Below are positions 8,189 to 15,380 of a stretch of 33,205 nucleotides of DNA, piece by piece. The number at the start of each line of letters is the position of its first letter. The first letter of the stretch is position 1. The stretch is from positions 1 through 33,205 of IMG/VR virus record IMGVR_UViG_3300025122_003995. One strand, 5' to 3'. Under the pieces are notes generated by a model. It was not told the DNA's origin. It searched no databases and saw only the letters and a program-made list of their open reading frames with translations. Origin of the DNA: a virus. The translations under genes and the position numbers were made by a program.

Positions 8189-8506
8189 TTACTTTCCTTT
8201 GTTAACTATGTGGTAGGAACCGTCCCTCTTTCTTTTGTATACTGTGTACGGGGACTCCTTGATCCACTTTTTCCAAAAATATGCAGATTCGAACTCCTTT
8301 CGGAAAACATAGATCGTCTTCTTTTCCTTTGGAGTGCTTCCTTGACCAGCCAAACGCCAATCTTTAAAAAAGTTCATAATCTTTTTCTGCGCTCTTTTTC
8401 CGGAATCTTTAATTTCAACCTGAATGTTGTAGTCTTCGCCGCCTTCCCACTTATTCTTCCAAGTGTAGATTTCCACTTCTTCTTCCTTTGTGTTTTTGGT
8501 TGCCAT
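8189..8506 (-). CDS. Unknown small basic protein
   Basis: 105 residues, rich in Lys, Trp and Tyr (KKIMNFFKDWRLAGQG; YFWKKWIKESPYTVYKRKRDG), with no recognised domain. The composition suggests a compact basic beta-rich protein that might contact nucleic acid. GTG at 8509 directly precedes ATG at 8506; I use the ATG, and there is no clear Shine-Dalgarno for either. The stop is immediately followed by the clpP start codon, so the two are probably translated together. Confidence 0.65.
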   Translation of the reverse strand: MATKNTKEEEVEIYTWKNKWEGGEDYNIQVEIKDSGKRAQKKIMNFFKDWRLAGQGSTPKEKKTIYVFRKEFESAYFWKKWIKESPYTVYKRKRDGSYHIVNKGK

Positions 8507-8543
8507 CACCAGTATCTAGTTGAGCTCCCCGTTAATTGCTTCG

Positions 8544-8930
8544 CTATATAGATTTTTTGTGTGTTTTAGATAATTCTTCCATCGCCTCTTGCCAAGTTGT
8601 GAACGGGATTAATTTATGAAGGCCTTTCGGATAAACTGTGAAAAACCTAGTTATAACCCCCACCTTCCAGGCGTTGAGAGTCTCTCTGTCTATTCCCTTG
8701 ATAAAGGAAATTTCACTTTTGGAGGCGCCGGCCTCTTTCATTAGTTCATATTTCTTTTTTCGAATCATTTCGATGTCCTCAGACAGAAACCCGATTAAAA
8801 GTAAGATATTTTTGTTTGTTTCTTGTACGAAGTATACGGCGTGAGAAAAATTTACTATATTCGCTACGAACCTATAGCAAACCGCGCCAGAGAAGAACCA
8901 CAAGGCGGGAATAAAAAACTCCGTATCCAT
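8544..8930 (-). CDS. Small membrane-anchored phage protein
   Basis: 128 residues. The N-terminus (FFIPALWFFSGAVCYRFVANIV, split here as a helix of about 20 residues starting at residue 5) is a membrane anchor; residues 36-50 (NILLLIGFLSEDI) are amphipathic, and the rest is cytoplasmic-looking and basic. Short proteins with this plan are common in marine phages, without known function. The ATG at 8930 has no Shine-Dalgarno and lies inside a strong hairpin (8915-8959), so its expression is probably controlled at the RNA level. Confidence 0.7.
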   Translation of the reverse strand: MDTEFFIPALWFFSGAVCYRFVANIVNFSHAVYFVQETNKNILLLIGFLSEDIEMIRKKKYELMKEAGASKSEISFIKGIDRETLNAWKVGVITRFFTVYPKGLHKLIPFTTWQEAMEELSKTHKKSI

Positions 8931-8959
8931 GGTTAGATCATACCATAATACGGAGTTTT
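8915..8959 (-). promoter_or_regulatory. Hairpin overlapping a start codon; possible terminator/attenuator
   Basis: Twelve perfectly paired bases (8915-8926 with 8948-8959; ACTCCGTAT / ATACGGAGT core) enclose a 21-base loop that itself contains a 5-bp ATGGT/ACCAT pairing. On the minus strand the structure is followed by a T run (TTTTTTATT), the form of an intrinsic terminator for the gene at 8992-9549. The ATG of the next gene (8928-8930) is in the loop, and its second to sixth codons form the descending stem and T run. It could therefore end transcription, block translation, or both. Confidence 0.6.
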
Positions 8960-8991
8960 GTTAAATATTGTTTTGCGCTTTGGAAGAAAGT

Positions 8992-9549
8992 TTATTTCTT
9001 CGTAGAAGAGGCCTTTCCAAGAAGTCTCTGTGCCACTCTCTTTGAGAGCTCATTAACAAAGGCTGCCACTTTGTTGTCGTCGTCGTCGTCCTCTTCTTCC
9101 GTAACAACCTCTTCCGAAGAGTCCTCAGCGGGGGTCTCGTAGAGATCACTGCGGTTAGCAGGTGCTGGATCGTCATCTAGCGGAGCATCGAGCTCTAGGG
9201 GCGCAGGGTCGTCGTCAAGGCCTTCCGGAGGGAATTCCTCGCCGCCAACGTCAGAGCCAACTCGCTCGACGGAGACGCCAGTCTCTTGCGTAATGGTTTT
9301 CGCGATGGCGTCCACCAAGCTTTCGACGGCCGGTTCAGGGACAGTCTCCGCCTCAAGAGGGGGCTCTTCGGCGACGGGCTCGGGGAGGGCAGGACCTTCG
9401 GCCTCGTCCTCCAGACCATGAGTGAGATCATCTTCTTCAGTGATTTCATCATCAGACTGGAAAAAATTCTCCGAAAGAGGCTTAACCTGAGCCAGCTTCA
9501 TAAAGCGCCTTACGGTCGCCTCGTTTAAAAGATCTTTATTCTTACTCAT
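8992..9549 (-). CDS. Highly acidic protein, possible scaffold or structural accessory
   Basis: 185 residues with an extreme acidic, Pro-rich middle (about 33-160; runs such as EEEDDDDDN) flanked by an ordered N-terminus and a basic amphipathic C-terminus (AAFVNELSKRVAQRLLGKA). The N-terminal motif LLNEATVRRFMKLAQVKPL recurs at the front of several phage virion-associated proteins in my recollection; this is not a proof of function. An acidic, disordered middle with helical ends would suit a scaffold or core protein. AAGGAG precedes the ATG, a promoter lies at 9583-9609, and a strong hairpin follows the gene, so it may be a separate transcription unit. Confidence 0.75.
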   Translation of the reverse strand: MSKNKDLLNEATVRRFMKLAQVKPLSENFFQSDDEITEEDDLTHGLEDEAEGPALPEPVAEEPPLEAETVPEPAVESLVDAIAKTITQETGVSVERVGSDVGGEEFPPEGLDDDPAPLELDAPLDDDPAPANRSDLYETPAEDSSEEVVTEEEDDDDDNKVAAFVNELSKRVAQRLLGKASSTKK

Positions 9550-9582
9550 TTAACTCGTCTCCTTGATGAAGAATTCCTCTTC

Positions 9583-9609
9583 ATTATAAGTAGTGAGTAA
9601 AAATGTAAA
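9583..9609 (-). promoter_or_regulatory. Possible promoter with 5' hairpin for the acidic protein
   Basis: TATAAT (9583-9588) has TTTACA (9604-9609) 15 bp upstream on the minus strand, a short spacing. A 7-bp hairpin (9566-9572 with 9578-9584, ATGAAGA/TCTTCAT) lies between the -10 box and the Shine-Dalgarno and could stabilise the 5' end. Confidence 0.4.
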
Positions 9610-9628
9610 AAGCGTTAATTTTGTAAGG

Positions 9629-9865
9629 TCAAACTAAATCAGAAAATCTATATCTTAGCTTCTTTTGCACCCTATCTTGGATTTGCTTTACTCTAACAAA
9701 ACTAATGTTAGTCCTATCAGCGATCTCGCGCAAAGTCATCGCGCCATGTTTATCTACCGCAATAAGAGTGCAATTTAGATCCCCCTCATAATCAATCCAA
9801 AGTCTGCAATCCTTTACCGGGCAAGAAACATTGTGCTTCTCGCATGCACTACTACATTCTCTCAT
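9629..9865 (-). CDS. Cys-rich small protein with sigma-70 region 4-like helix-turn-helix
   Basis: 78 residues. The C-terminal half (43-72, MTLREIADRTNISFVRVKQI) matches the region 4 helix-turn-helix of sigma-70 factors, where the last helix ends RVxQI. The N-terminal half has five cysteines (4, 8, 15, 20, 32), suggesting a metal-binding knuckle. There is no region 2, so it cannot act as a complete sigma factor; it is more likely a small DNA-binding regulator or a partner of host RNA polymerase that redirects -35 recognition. ATG at 9865 overlaps the upstream stop as ATGA and has AAGGAG about nine bases upstream. It ends 80 bases before the acidic-protein gene. Confidence 0.8.
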   Translation of the reverse strand: MRECSSACEKHNVSCPVKDCRLWIDYEGDLNCTLIAVDKHGAMTLREIADRTNISFVRVKQIQDRVQKKLRYRFSDLV

Positions 9866-10203
9866 TCCTGATCTCCTTCGATTGTATCAAATATGTCTTG
9901 TACTTCCTGAGCGCTGAAACCAAAATCGGACAGTTTCGCTTCCCCACCCTTGTTCAGCTTCCGGGCTCTCCTCCTCTTCTCTCTACTATGTATTTCATTT
10001 TTTTCTTTGTATTGATCGATGTACTCTAATATCAATTGATTCCCTTCTAAATATCCCTGCAAAAATGCTTGAAAAAATTTAACTTGAGACAGACCATCGT
10101 AATGAATTCGAATCCTGAGATCTGCATGTTGTTTATCCGTGATCGCAAATGTGATCTTCTTTTGATCCTCACCGTACTTGTGATATTCTGGTTTATCACC
10201 CAT
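9862..10203 (-). CDS. Conserved small phage-type protein
   Basis: 113 residues. The front (KKITFAITDKQHADLRIRIHYDGLSQVKFFQAFLQGYLEGN) reads like a ribbon-helix-helix-type module with a beta strand followed by two helices; then a basic stretch (REKRRRARKLNKG) and a C-terminal acidic helix. This plan is seen in conserved phage proteins of unknown role; DNA binding is plausible. The start overlaps the end of the GMP reductase-like gene by 8 bp, and the end overlaps the sigma-like gene by 4 bp. Confidence 0.65.
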   Translation of the reverse strand: MGDKPEYHKYGEDQKKITFAITDKQHADLRIRIHYDGLSQVKFFQAFLQGYLEGNQLILEYIDQYKEKNEIHSREKRRRARKLNKGGEAKLSDFGFSAQEVQDIFDTIEGDQE

Positions 10204-11236
10204 TTCTATTCAAAATGTGAGTAGAGCTCTCAATTTGGCCCGACGATGTCTGGCGTACAAATTGAGCGTTGGCGCAGAGCTCTGCGATGGTCCGAGCGCC
10301 GGCGTAAGAAAATCCAGATGCAACACCCTCGCGTATTTCCTTAAGAACATATCCCGCGTCACCTTTATATGGCACCGTGGTAGAGATCCCTTCTGAAAAC
10401 GTCTCCTTACCACGCCAATCAGTCTGGGCCTCCTTCGACGCCATACCTCTGTATGTCTTGTACTTGCCAGAAGGGCCAGTGGTGACAGCGCCAGGAGTTT
10501 GGTTTGTGCCGGCTAGCATCGACCCAACCATGACAAAATCTGCGCCATATGCAAGTGCCTTCACAATATCACCAGGAGCCTTAATCCCACCATCCGCTAC
10601 GATCGGAATCCCCAGATCCATGGTCCTGCACTGCTCTATAGTCTCCAGGCTAGGCACCCCAAATCCAGTTTGAATTCTAGTGGAACATATGCTTCCACCC
10701 CCAATACCAGCGCGCACGCTGTCTGCACCCCAGTCCACCAACTGCCTGTAACCGTCTGCTGTTGCTATATTGCCGGCCATAACATGGATGGTCTCGCCAT
10801 ACTCATCCTTAATTCTTTTCAAGGCTTTGTGAACCATGACGTGATGGCCATGAGCGACGTCGATGCAGATAACCTCTACCCCAGCATCAATAACGGTGTT
10901 TATCCGGCTAATGTAATCTCCAGTCACTCCCACGGCGGCACCAATGCATGCTCTGTTGGTGTCGTCTCCACTCACCAGCGAAGAAAGTGCCTGACGAACC
11001 AACGAGGCTTGGGCAGTGGGGGTGTTATACCTATGGATGATTCCCAGCCCACCAGCCTTTGCCATGGCCGAAGCCATTTCCCATTCTGTCACTGTATCCA
11101 TTGGGCTAGAGATGATCGGCATATCTAATCTAATACACTCATCCAAATCATTGCCAATGTCCACCTCACTGCGACTCACTATATCGCTGTACCTTGGTAC
11201 CAAAAGAACATCATCATACGTTAGAGCCTCGTTCAT
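10196..11236 (-). CDS. IMP dehydrogenase/GMP reductase family enzyme, GMP reductase-like
   Basis: 346 residues, a single TIM barrel with no CBS domains. SSPMDTVTE (43-51), the catalytic loop GGGSICSTR with Cys184, and ADGGIKAPGDIVKAL (214-228) are intact. Against IMP dehydrogenase: the flap between YRGMAS and EGISTTVPYKG is short, about 14 residues rather than about 24, and lacks the Arg-Tyr pair used to hydrolyse the XMP intermediate. The end SGFSYAGA also resembles GMP reductases. GMP reductase turns GMP into IMP and ammonia using NADPH. Substrate direction remains an inference. The usual GIGPGS is GIGGGS here. It forms coupled overlaps with the genes on both sides. Confidence 0.88.
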   Translation of the reverse strand: MNEALTYDDVLLVPRYSDIVSRSEVDIGNDLDECIRLDMPIISSPMDTVTEWEMASAMAKAGGLGIIHRYNTPTAQASLVRQALSSLVSGDDTNRACIGAAVGVTGDYISRINTVIDAGVEVICIDVAHGHHVMVHKALKRIKDEYGETIHVMAGNIATADGYRQLVDWGADSVRAGIGGGSICSTRIQTGFGVPSLETIEQCRTMDLGIPIVADGGIKAPGDIVKALAYGADFVMVGSMLAGTNQTPGAVTTGPSGKYKTYRGMASKEAQTDWRGKETFSEGISTTVPYKGDAGYVLKEIREGVASGFSYAGARTIAELCANAQFVRQTSSGQIESSTHILNRNG

Positions 11237-11484
11237 GAAGTCGGCCCCTCTTCCTCTAAAGTCTCAAAACACTCGGGGCATATGAGGTTGATAGTGGCGC
11301 TCTCGTAGTGCACTTCCACTCTCCATGTCTGTGCGGATTCCAAGCTCTTCTCATAAGGCCGTTCACAAGCAGTACAGTTTTTCGGCATTTTATCAAAACT
11401 CTCTAACTGTTCTTTAATCATATCAGAGTACTCTTTCTCTTTGCGTTTTTGCTTGTTTCTTTTAATTTTGCGCGCTACTGTCAT
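11233..11484 (-). CDS. Small zinc-ribbon protein
   Basis: 83 residues. A very basic N-terminus (KIKRNKQKRKEKEY) is followed by two CxxC pairs, CTAC (37-40) and CPEC (69-72), the layout of a zinc ribbon. Such small proteins may bind DNA, RNA or a protein partner; no specific role can be read here. ATG overlaps at both ends (ATGA with the Dam-type methyltransferase upstream and the GMP reductase-like gene downstream) place it inside one translational unit. Confidence 0.75.
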   Translation of the reverse strand: MTVARKIKRNKQKRKEKEYSDMIKEQLESFDKMPKNCTACERPYEKSLESAQTWRVEVHYESATINLICPECFETLEEEGPTS

Positions 11485-11960
11485 TTTGGCGTCATAACTC
11501 CTATGAATGGGCTGTACTTGCCGCCCGTGAATACAATTACTGCCGACGGGAATGGGGCGCTATTTTTGGACTCTCCGAACTTAAGCCGCCCCTTCACAAA
11601 GTAAATCATGTTGGCCTTCATACAATAATCATGCCAATACTTTGTATCCGTTCTGGAGGGGATCAAGGCAACAACCATAGTATTCTCTTTTTGAGATTCT
11701 TCAAACGCTTTCTTGATCCACTTCCCTATGTCTCTTCCGTATGGTGGGTTCATGAATACGTGGTGCCCCTCCCAACTCTCTTCCAATCCATTTGTTTCTT
11801 CTGTGAAGTAAAGTCTACACTTCGCATTCATCGCAGTAGAACATGGATCCAAAGTAAATTTATACGTGGTGTCCAATTTGTTGAAAAACTCTTTCGGCGT
11901 CGACCAGTCGTCGGTCTTTGAACTAAACATCGCCTCTTTTGTTCCTTTGCTCATCGCCAT
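11481..11960 (-). CDS. Phage DNA N6-adenine methyltransferase (Dam family)
   Basis: 159 residues, the length of the phage Dam family typified by T1-like phages (PF05869). It shows DDWSTPKEFF near the N-terminus, LDPCSTAMNAKC (37-48), and the catalytic NPPYGRDIGKW at 71-81. The enzyme transfers a methyl group from SAM to adenine in DNA; the family often targets GATC but the site cannot be read from sequence. AGGAG sits ten bases before the ATG at 11960. It lies next to a D12-class methyltransferase, so two adenine methyltransferases are encoded side by side. Confidence 0.92.
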   Translation of the reverse strand: MAMSKGTKEAMFSSKTDDWSTPKEFFNKLDTTYKFTLDPCSTAMNAKCRLYFTEETNGLEESWEGHHVFMNPPYGRDIGKWIKKAFEESQKENTMVVALIPSRTDTKYWHDYCMKANMIYFVKGRLKFGESKNSAPFPSAVIVFTGGKYSPFIGVMTPK

Positions 11961-11975
11961 CGTTATCTCTCCTAA

Positions 11976-13040
11976 TCAATTGTCGATTATTATGAAGTAT
12001 TCCTTTAAAGAATCGCTACGTTTCTCTTGAGTGTTGTATTGTGTACAAATTTTGTGATTCGTATACTCTACTCTTACATCACCATGTGATTTACAAATTT
12101 CCACCAACTGCTTTATAGTTATACAGTTTCTTGGCGCATCGGAGTACGACAATAAAATTCTTTTGCATTTAATTCTGCCCAACAAGTTGTCAAAATCCCC
12201 CTTGATCGTCTTTTTGCTGTAGAAGGGACCCGGTGCAGCGGTTCTAAAGACCGCTCTTCCTGGGCGAGGGACGGCGTAATCTTTGTTTAGATCTGGCCGA
12301 TCCCACAACGCCAAAGAATTACTCAAGTGGTAACACGAAGCGTACAACACTCCGTGAGTATATGGTGGATCCAAATATGCCATATCACATTCTGGTACCT
12401 CTATGTTGAATATATCCCCCATAAGCTGCGTGCCCGCCGGGCCAGAGACCAAGGTCGGAGCCTTAAACTGGACTTTCTTTAAAGACTTCTTGCTCCACTT
12501 CTTGAGTGCGCTTTTTTGATCGTTGGAGTTGTTAAATACAGAGTCGCATGCTTTAATCGTACTGAATATAAGTGCGTTTTTATTCCTTTGAGACAGGGTG
12601 CTTAAAGATTCCACATAGTCTCTCGCCGCGTCGATCTTCGATGCATTGGCGACAGTTAGCCCAAGCGGCCTAGTGTGTATTCCCGAAGTACCTCGGACTT
12701 TCCTCAAGACGGTGCCAGAATAGTTTTCCGTGAGCCAGCCAGAAGTTGGGGAGATTTGATTCATTTTGCCAACGTGGTGTTCAACTATCTTGGCATCGTA
12801 ACCTTCCAGGAAGACTTTCCCAAATATATAAGAAGAATCGCTCATATCACTAGCGATCACCTTATAACCCCCATTCCTCAAGGCGGCAGAAACAATCCCA
12901 GTGCCAGAAAAACCGTCGAATATACTTTCGGCATTAATTTCATCAGCGTACCTGATTATGTTCGGTACTAGTTTTCTCTTGCTGCCCTTGTAGGCAACTG
13001 TACTAATCTTAAAATCGTTCAAGGTATTCAGTCTGTGCAT
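11976..13040 (-). CDS. D12-class N6-adenine DNA methyltransferase
   Basis: 354 residues. Motifs: YKGSKRKLV (17-25), FDGFSGTG for SAM binding (41-48), and catalytic DPPY (224-227), followed by YHLSNSLALWD and the KRILLSYSD strand. The order is the alpha-class arrangement used by D12 enzymes that modify GATC-type or other short sites. The segment between residues 100 and 220 holds the variable target-recognition part. The start overlaps the candidate nuclease gene by 32 bp, and the end is 15 bases from the Dam gene. Together with the nuclease it could form a restriction-modification pair, or it could protect phage DNA from host restriction. Confidence 0.92.
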   Translation of the reverse strand: MHRLNTLNDFKISTVAYKGSKRKLVPNIIRYADEINAESIFDGFSGTGIVSAALRNGGYKVIASDMSDSSYIFGKVFLEGYDAKIVEHHVGKMNQISPTSGWLTENYSGTVLRKVRGTSGIHTRPLGLTVANASKIDAARDYVESLSTLSQRNKNALIFSTIKACDSVFNNSNDQKSALKKWSKKSLKKVQFKAPTLVSGPAGTQLMGDIFNIEVPECDMAYLDPPYTHGVLYASCYHLSNSLALWDRPDLNKDYAVPRPGRAVFRTAAPGPFYSKKTIKGDFDNLLGRIKCKRILLSYSDAPRNCITIKQLVEICKSHGDVRVEYTNHKICTQYNTQEKRSDSLKEYFIIIDN

Positions 13041-13608
13041 TCTTCTTTAGTTCTTTATATGTCAGGCCTTCTGGTGCCTCCTCGGCCGTGGAGATATCGG
13101 TTGGACATACTATGAACTCAAGCTCTTCTAAAGGGAACTGCCCGGTCACGCCATCATCTTTAAACGTCAGCCATTCGTCGGCATATTGCGTCATTCTGTT
13201 CTTTGAAATGATCGCTGCGGAAAAAGTATTTGTATTTCCCGTATCAACGAGGAGGAGATCATCAAATCTCAACACTTCGCGCGGGTCTCGCCCGATGGCG
13301 GTACCCTGACTGTTCATTATCTTGATTGATGTTGTTTTCCCGGATTTTCTCAACTTACCAGACTTGGTGTAAAGACACGCCGCTTGCGACTTCATCTCCA
13401 TCTTAATCTTTGACGGTCCGACAATATGATCCCAACCGACTTTGTCAACCCACTTTATCTGATTATCAGTAGAACATATTTCTAGGCAATTTTCAAGTAT
13501 ATCCGATTTATCAAACCGGAGCTTCAGGTCGTTGAGCGTATCGCCGACGTCTTCAACAACCGAAAAGAACTTATTCCAGTCAACTTCGTCCAAGAATTCG
13601 TTTATCAC
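13009..13608 (-). CDS. Candidate restriction-type endonuclease (PD-(D/E)xK-like)
   Basis: 199 residues, family not known to me. The segment KWVDKVGWDHIVGPSKIKM then EMKS gives Asp60, Glu71 and Lys73 in the D-x10-E-x-K arrangement of restriction-enzyme-type nucleases, with basic segments after it (KSGKLRKSGKTTS). The coupling to a D12 methyltransferase gene (32-bp overlap) is the usual context of a type II restriction enzyme. It starts at GTG (13608), overlapping the dUTPase stop as GTGA. The nuclease call rests on one motif and on context; a non-enzymatic DNA-binding partner is possible. Confidence 0.5.
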   Translation of the reverse strand: MINEFLDEVDWNKFFSVVEDVGDTLNDLKLRFDKSDILENCLEICSTDNQIKWVDKVGWDHIVGPSKIKMEMKSQAACLYTKSGKLRKSGKTTSIKIMNSQGTAIGRDPREVLRFDDLLLVDTGNTNTFSAAIISKNRMTQYADEWLTFKDDGVTGQFPLEELEFIVCPTDISTAEEAPEGLTYKELKKNAQTEYLERF

Positions 13609-14087
13609 ATCAACCCCGTTGACCCAAACCCACCACTCTGGCGATCTGATTTCTGATTTAACACGTCCTTCTCCACCTCCTCAACCCCACACGTAACAAT
13701 CGGAATCAGTACTGCTTGAGCGACTTTTTGGCCGGGAGCGATGGAGCGGGTTTCTGCGGATGTGTTGTGTAGGTTTACGTACACCTCACCATCATAACCC
13801 GGGTCGACAACGCATGCTCCGACTAGAAGCTGTTGTTTTAGTGCGATCCCGGATTTGTTCTTAATTTCCAGCATATGGCCGGCGGGGATTTCTACCTTAA
13901 TTCCTGTCGGAACCAGACAAGTACCGCCCGGGCTCAAAGTATAGGTCCCATCTTGTAAAACAGCACAAGGAATTCCTTGATTTTTCATATCGTCAGGGCA
14001 GTAGAACAAATCCATGCCGGCATCAGTACTGTGGGCGCGTAATGGAAGTTTTGCAGAGGGTCGGATTTTATATACTCTAATGTTCAC
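13605..14087 (-). CDS. dut: dUTPase (deoxyuridine 5'-triphosphate nucleotidohydrolase)
   Basis: 160 residues, a trimeric-type dUTPase. All five motifs are visible: STDAGMDLF (20-28), KNKSGIA (76-82, with Lys where most have Arg), ACVVDPGYDGE with Asp95, GQKVAQAVLI (119-128), and the C-terminal RQSGGFGSTG (149-158) that closes over the substrate. It splits dUTP to dUMP and pyrophosphate, keeping uracil out of DNA and supplying the thymidylate precursor. GTG start at 14087 with GGAG five bases upstream. A strong promoter precedes it, so it heads the transcript running toward 9629. Confidence 0.95.
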   Translation of the reverse strand: MNIRVYKIRPSAKLPLRAHSTDAGMDLFYCPDDMKNQGIPCAVLQDGTYTLSPGGTCLVPTGIKVEIPAGHMLEIKNKSGIALKQQLLVGACVVDPGYDGEVYVNLHNTSAETRSIAPGQKVAQAVLIPIVTCGVEEVEKDVLNQKSDRQSGGFGSTGLM

Positions 14088-14114
14088 TCTTTCTCCAAAT
14101 GAATTATACTATGT

Positions 14115-14143
14115 ATATTACCAGAATATCGCGACCTTGTCAA
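14115..14143 (-). promoter_or_regulatory. Sigma-70 consensus promoter of dut
   Basis: TTGACA (14138-14143) and TAATAT (14115-14120) on the minus strand are exactly 17 bp apart, about 28 bases before the GTG start. It follows directly after the HNH gene stop, inside a 64-base gap. Confidence 0.8.
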
Positions 14144-14151
14144 GATATATT

Positions 14152-14682
14152 TCACAATGTTCTCTCCTTTGGTGGAATCCATTGTTCTCCTAAGATTTTG
14201 TCTCTCTTCGAGGTGTTACATGGGTAACAACAAGAGACAATATTTCCTGCTTCATAACCCTTCTTGTTATTAACTCTGTCCAAATGAAGCCCCTCTATTT
14301 CTTCTCCACAATATTCACAGGGTTTATTCCATAAAGCCTTTACATCCTCTATAACTAATTTGAACTCTTTTCCTCGACGTTTGGCGGTCGCCCGGATCGC
14401 CGAGAATCTCCCCTCAACGGTGCACTGATACGCTTGTTGCTGCTTTAGGTACTTTTTTCTATTTGCCTTGTAATAGGTTTTCATTTTTTTCGCACGTCGG
14501 GGACGGTTGGCCTGATACCAACGTTTCTGCTGATTCACTCTTTTTTCTCGTCGTGCTCCGTCTTCGCCGAAATAGGCCTTCACGCACTCCTTGCACCTCC
14601 CGGAGTGGCCATCCTTGTTGCTCCGATTCTTGTGAAACTCGCTAAAAGGCTTTTCGACCCTGCATTTGCCGCACCTCTTCAC
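14152..14682 (-). CDS. HNH endonuclease, probable free-standing homing endonuclease
   Basis: 176 residues. The N-terminus has a zinc knuckle (CGKC at 4-7, CKEC at 30-33), then a very basic helical linker (45-85), then an HNH domain: CEYC (122-125), LHLDRVNN (132-139), GNIVSCC (146-152) and YPCNTSKRD. This is the classic architecture of phage HNH homing enzymes that cut intronless target genes and spread by repair. It is inserted between the deoxynucleoside kinase and dUTPase genes. The GTG start (14680-14682) overlaps the kinase stop and lies within a perfect 9-bp hairpin that also takes in its AGGAG Shine-Dalgarno. Confidence 0.93.
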   Translation of the reverse strand: MKRCGKCRVEKPFSEFHKNRSNKDGHSGRCKECVKAYFGEDGARREKRVNQQKRWYQANRPRRAKKMKTYYKANRKKYLKQQQAYQCTVEGRFSAIRATAKRRGKEFKLVIEDVKALWNKPCEYCGEEIEGLHLDRVNNKKGYEAGNIVSCCYPCNTSKRDKILGEQWIPPKERTL

Positions 14683-14700
14683 AGTGTTCTCCTGTGAAGA
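14676..14700 (-). promoter_or_regulatory. Hairpin sequestering the HNH gene's ribosome-binding site and start
   Basis: TCTTCACAG (minus strand 14700-14692) pairs perfectly with CTGTGAAGA (14684-14676) around a 7-base loop. The Shine-Dalgarno AGGAG occupies 14693-14689 and the GTG start 14682-14680, so both are wholly or partly in the stem. In phage T4, homing endonuclease genes use hairpins of this type to prevent translation from long read-through transcripts. Confidence 0.65.
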
Positions 14701-15380
14701 TCTAGAAACAAATCTTTCGGTTGTGATTCCAGAATCTGTGCGGCGATCTCGTTTACTGAATTTACTCTTGCCTCGCGTGTTCCCCGGTCAGCGTCCCACG
14801 GTACATGAATGGTCTGCACCCCTTGGTCCGTCAGGACATTAACCATATGAGTAATCTCTCTATCAAGTTCTCGTAAGTAGTTGATATCAATAACGTTTTC
14901 GCATGTGCGGCCGGTCTGCAACTCCATCCGCTTACGGATTCTCTCTGCGGCAACCTCGGGGCTTACCACTAGTCGCACGCATACACTTGGAAGCAGTACA
15001 CTAGCGGTCATCGCATGGTAAATGCTGCGGTAAGTTTCGAACTCGTCCTCTGTCATTCCGCCAGTCTTCACTTGCAGGCGCGCGAATGAGGTATCACCAA
15101 AATAACTTCGGTCAAGTACGGCATGGCCCTGTCGATTCATAGCGTACCACTGAGCCTGTAAATGCATCATGTATCGCGCTTGAAGCAAGTGAACTTGCAT
15201 CGTAAAGGCCCAACGTTCCTGGTTCTCGTAGAAAGAAGCGAGATAAGGGTTGGCATTGTCCTTCTCATCCGGTTCCATCAGAGTGAGAGTGCCCTCTCCT
15301 AGGGCTTCGCCAAGTTCTTTTGAAAGAGAACTTTTGCCTGCCCCAATCAAACCTTCTACAATTACTACTTTATTGTTCAT
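14679..15380 (-). CDS. Deoxynucleoside kinase
   Basis: 233 residues, dCK/dGK/TK2-like family. The P-loop GLIGAGKSS is at 10-18, the catalytic DRS triad of the family at 90-92 (LDRSYFGDTSFA), and an Arg-rich lid RIRKRMELQTGR at about residues 168-179. It phosphorylates deoxynucleosides to monophosphates using ATP, salvaging bases from degraded host DNA; base specificity cannot be read. ATG at 15380 overlaps the polymerase stop as ATGA, and its own stop overlaps the HNH start. It sits in line with dUTPase and ribonucleotide reductase as a dNTP supply module. Confidence 0.9.
   Translation of the reverse strand: MNNKVVIVEGLIGAGKSSLSKELGEALGEGTLTLMEPDEKDNANPYLASFYENQERWAFTMQVHLLQARYMMHLQAQWYAMNRQGHAVLDRSYFGDTSFARLQVKTGGMTEDEFETYRSIYHAMTASVLLPSVCVRLVVSPEVAAERIRKRMELQTGRTCENVIDINYLRELDREITHMVNVLTDQGVQTIHVPWDADRGTREARVNSVNEIAAQILESQPKDLFLDLHRRTL

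Noticed and set aside
10196-11236. IMP dehydrogenase (guaB) call
   Set aside because: No CBS domains, a short flap, and no Arg-Tyr pair; the sequence around the flap and the C-terminus looks more like GMP reductase.
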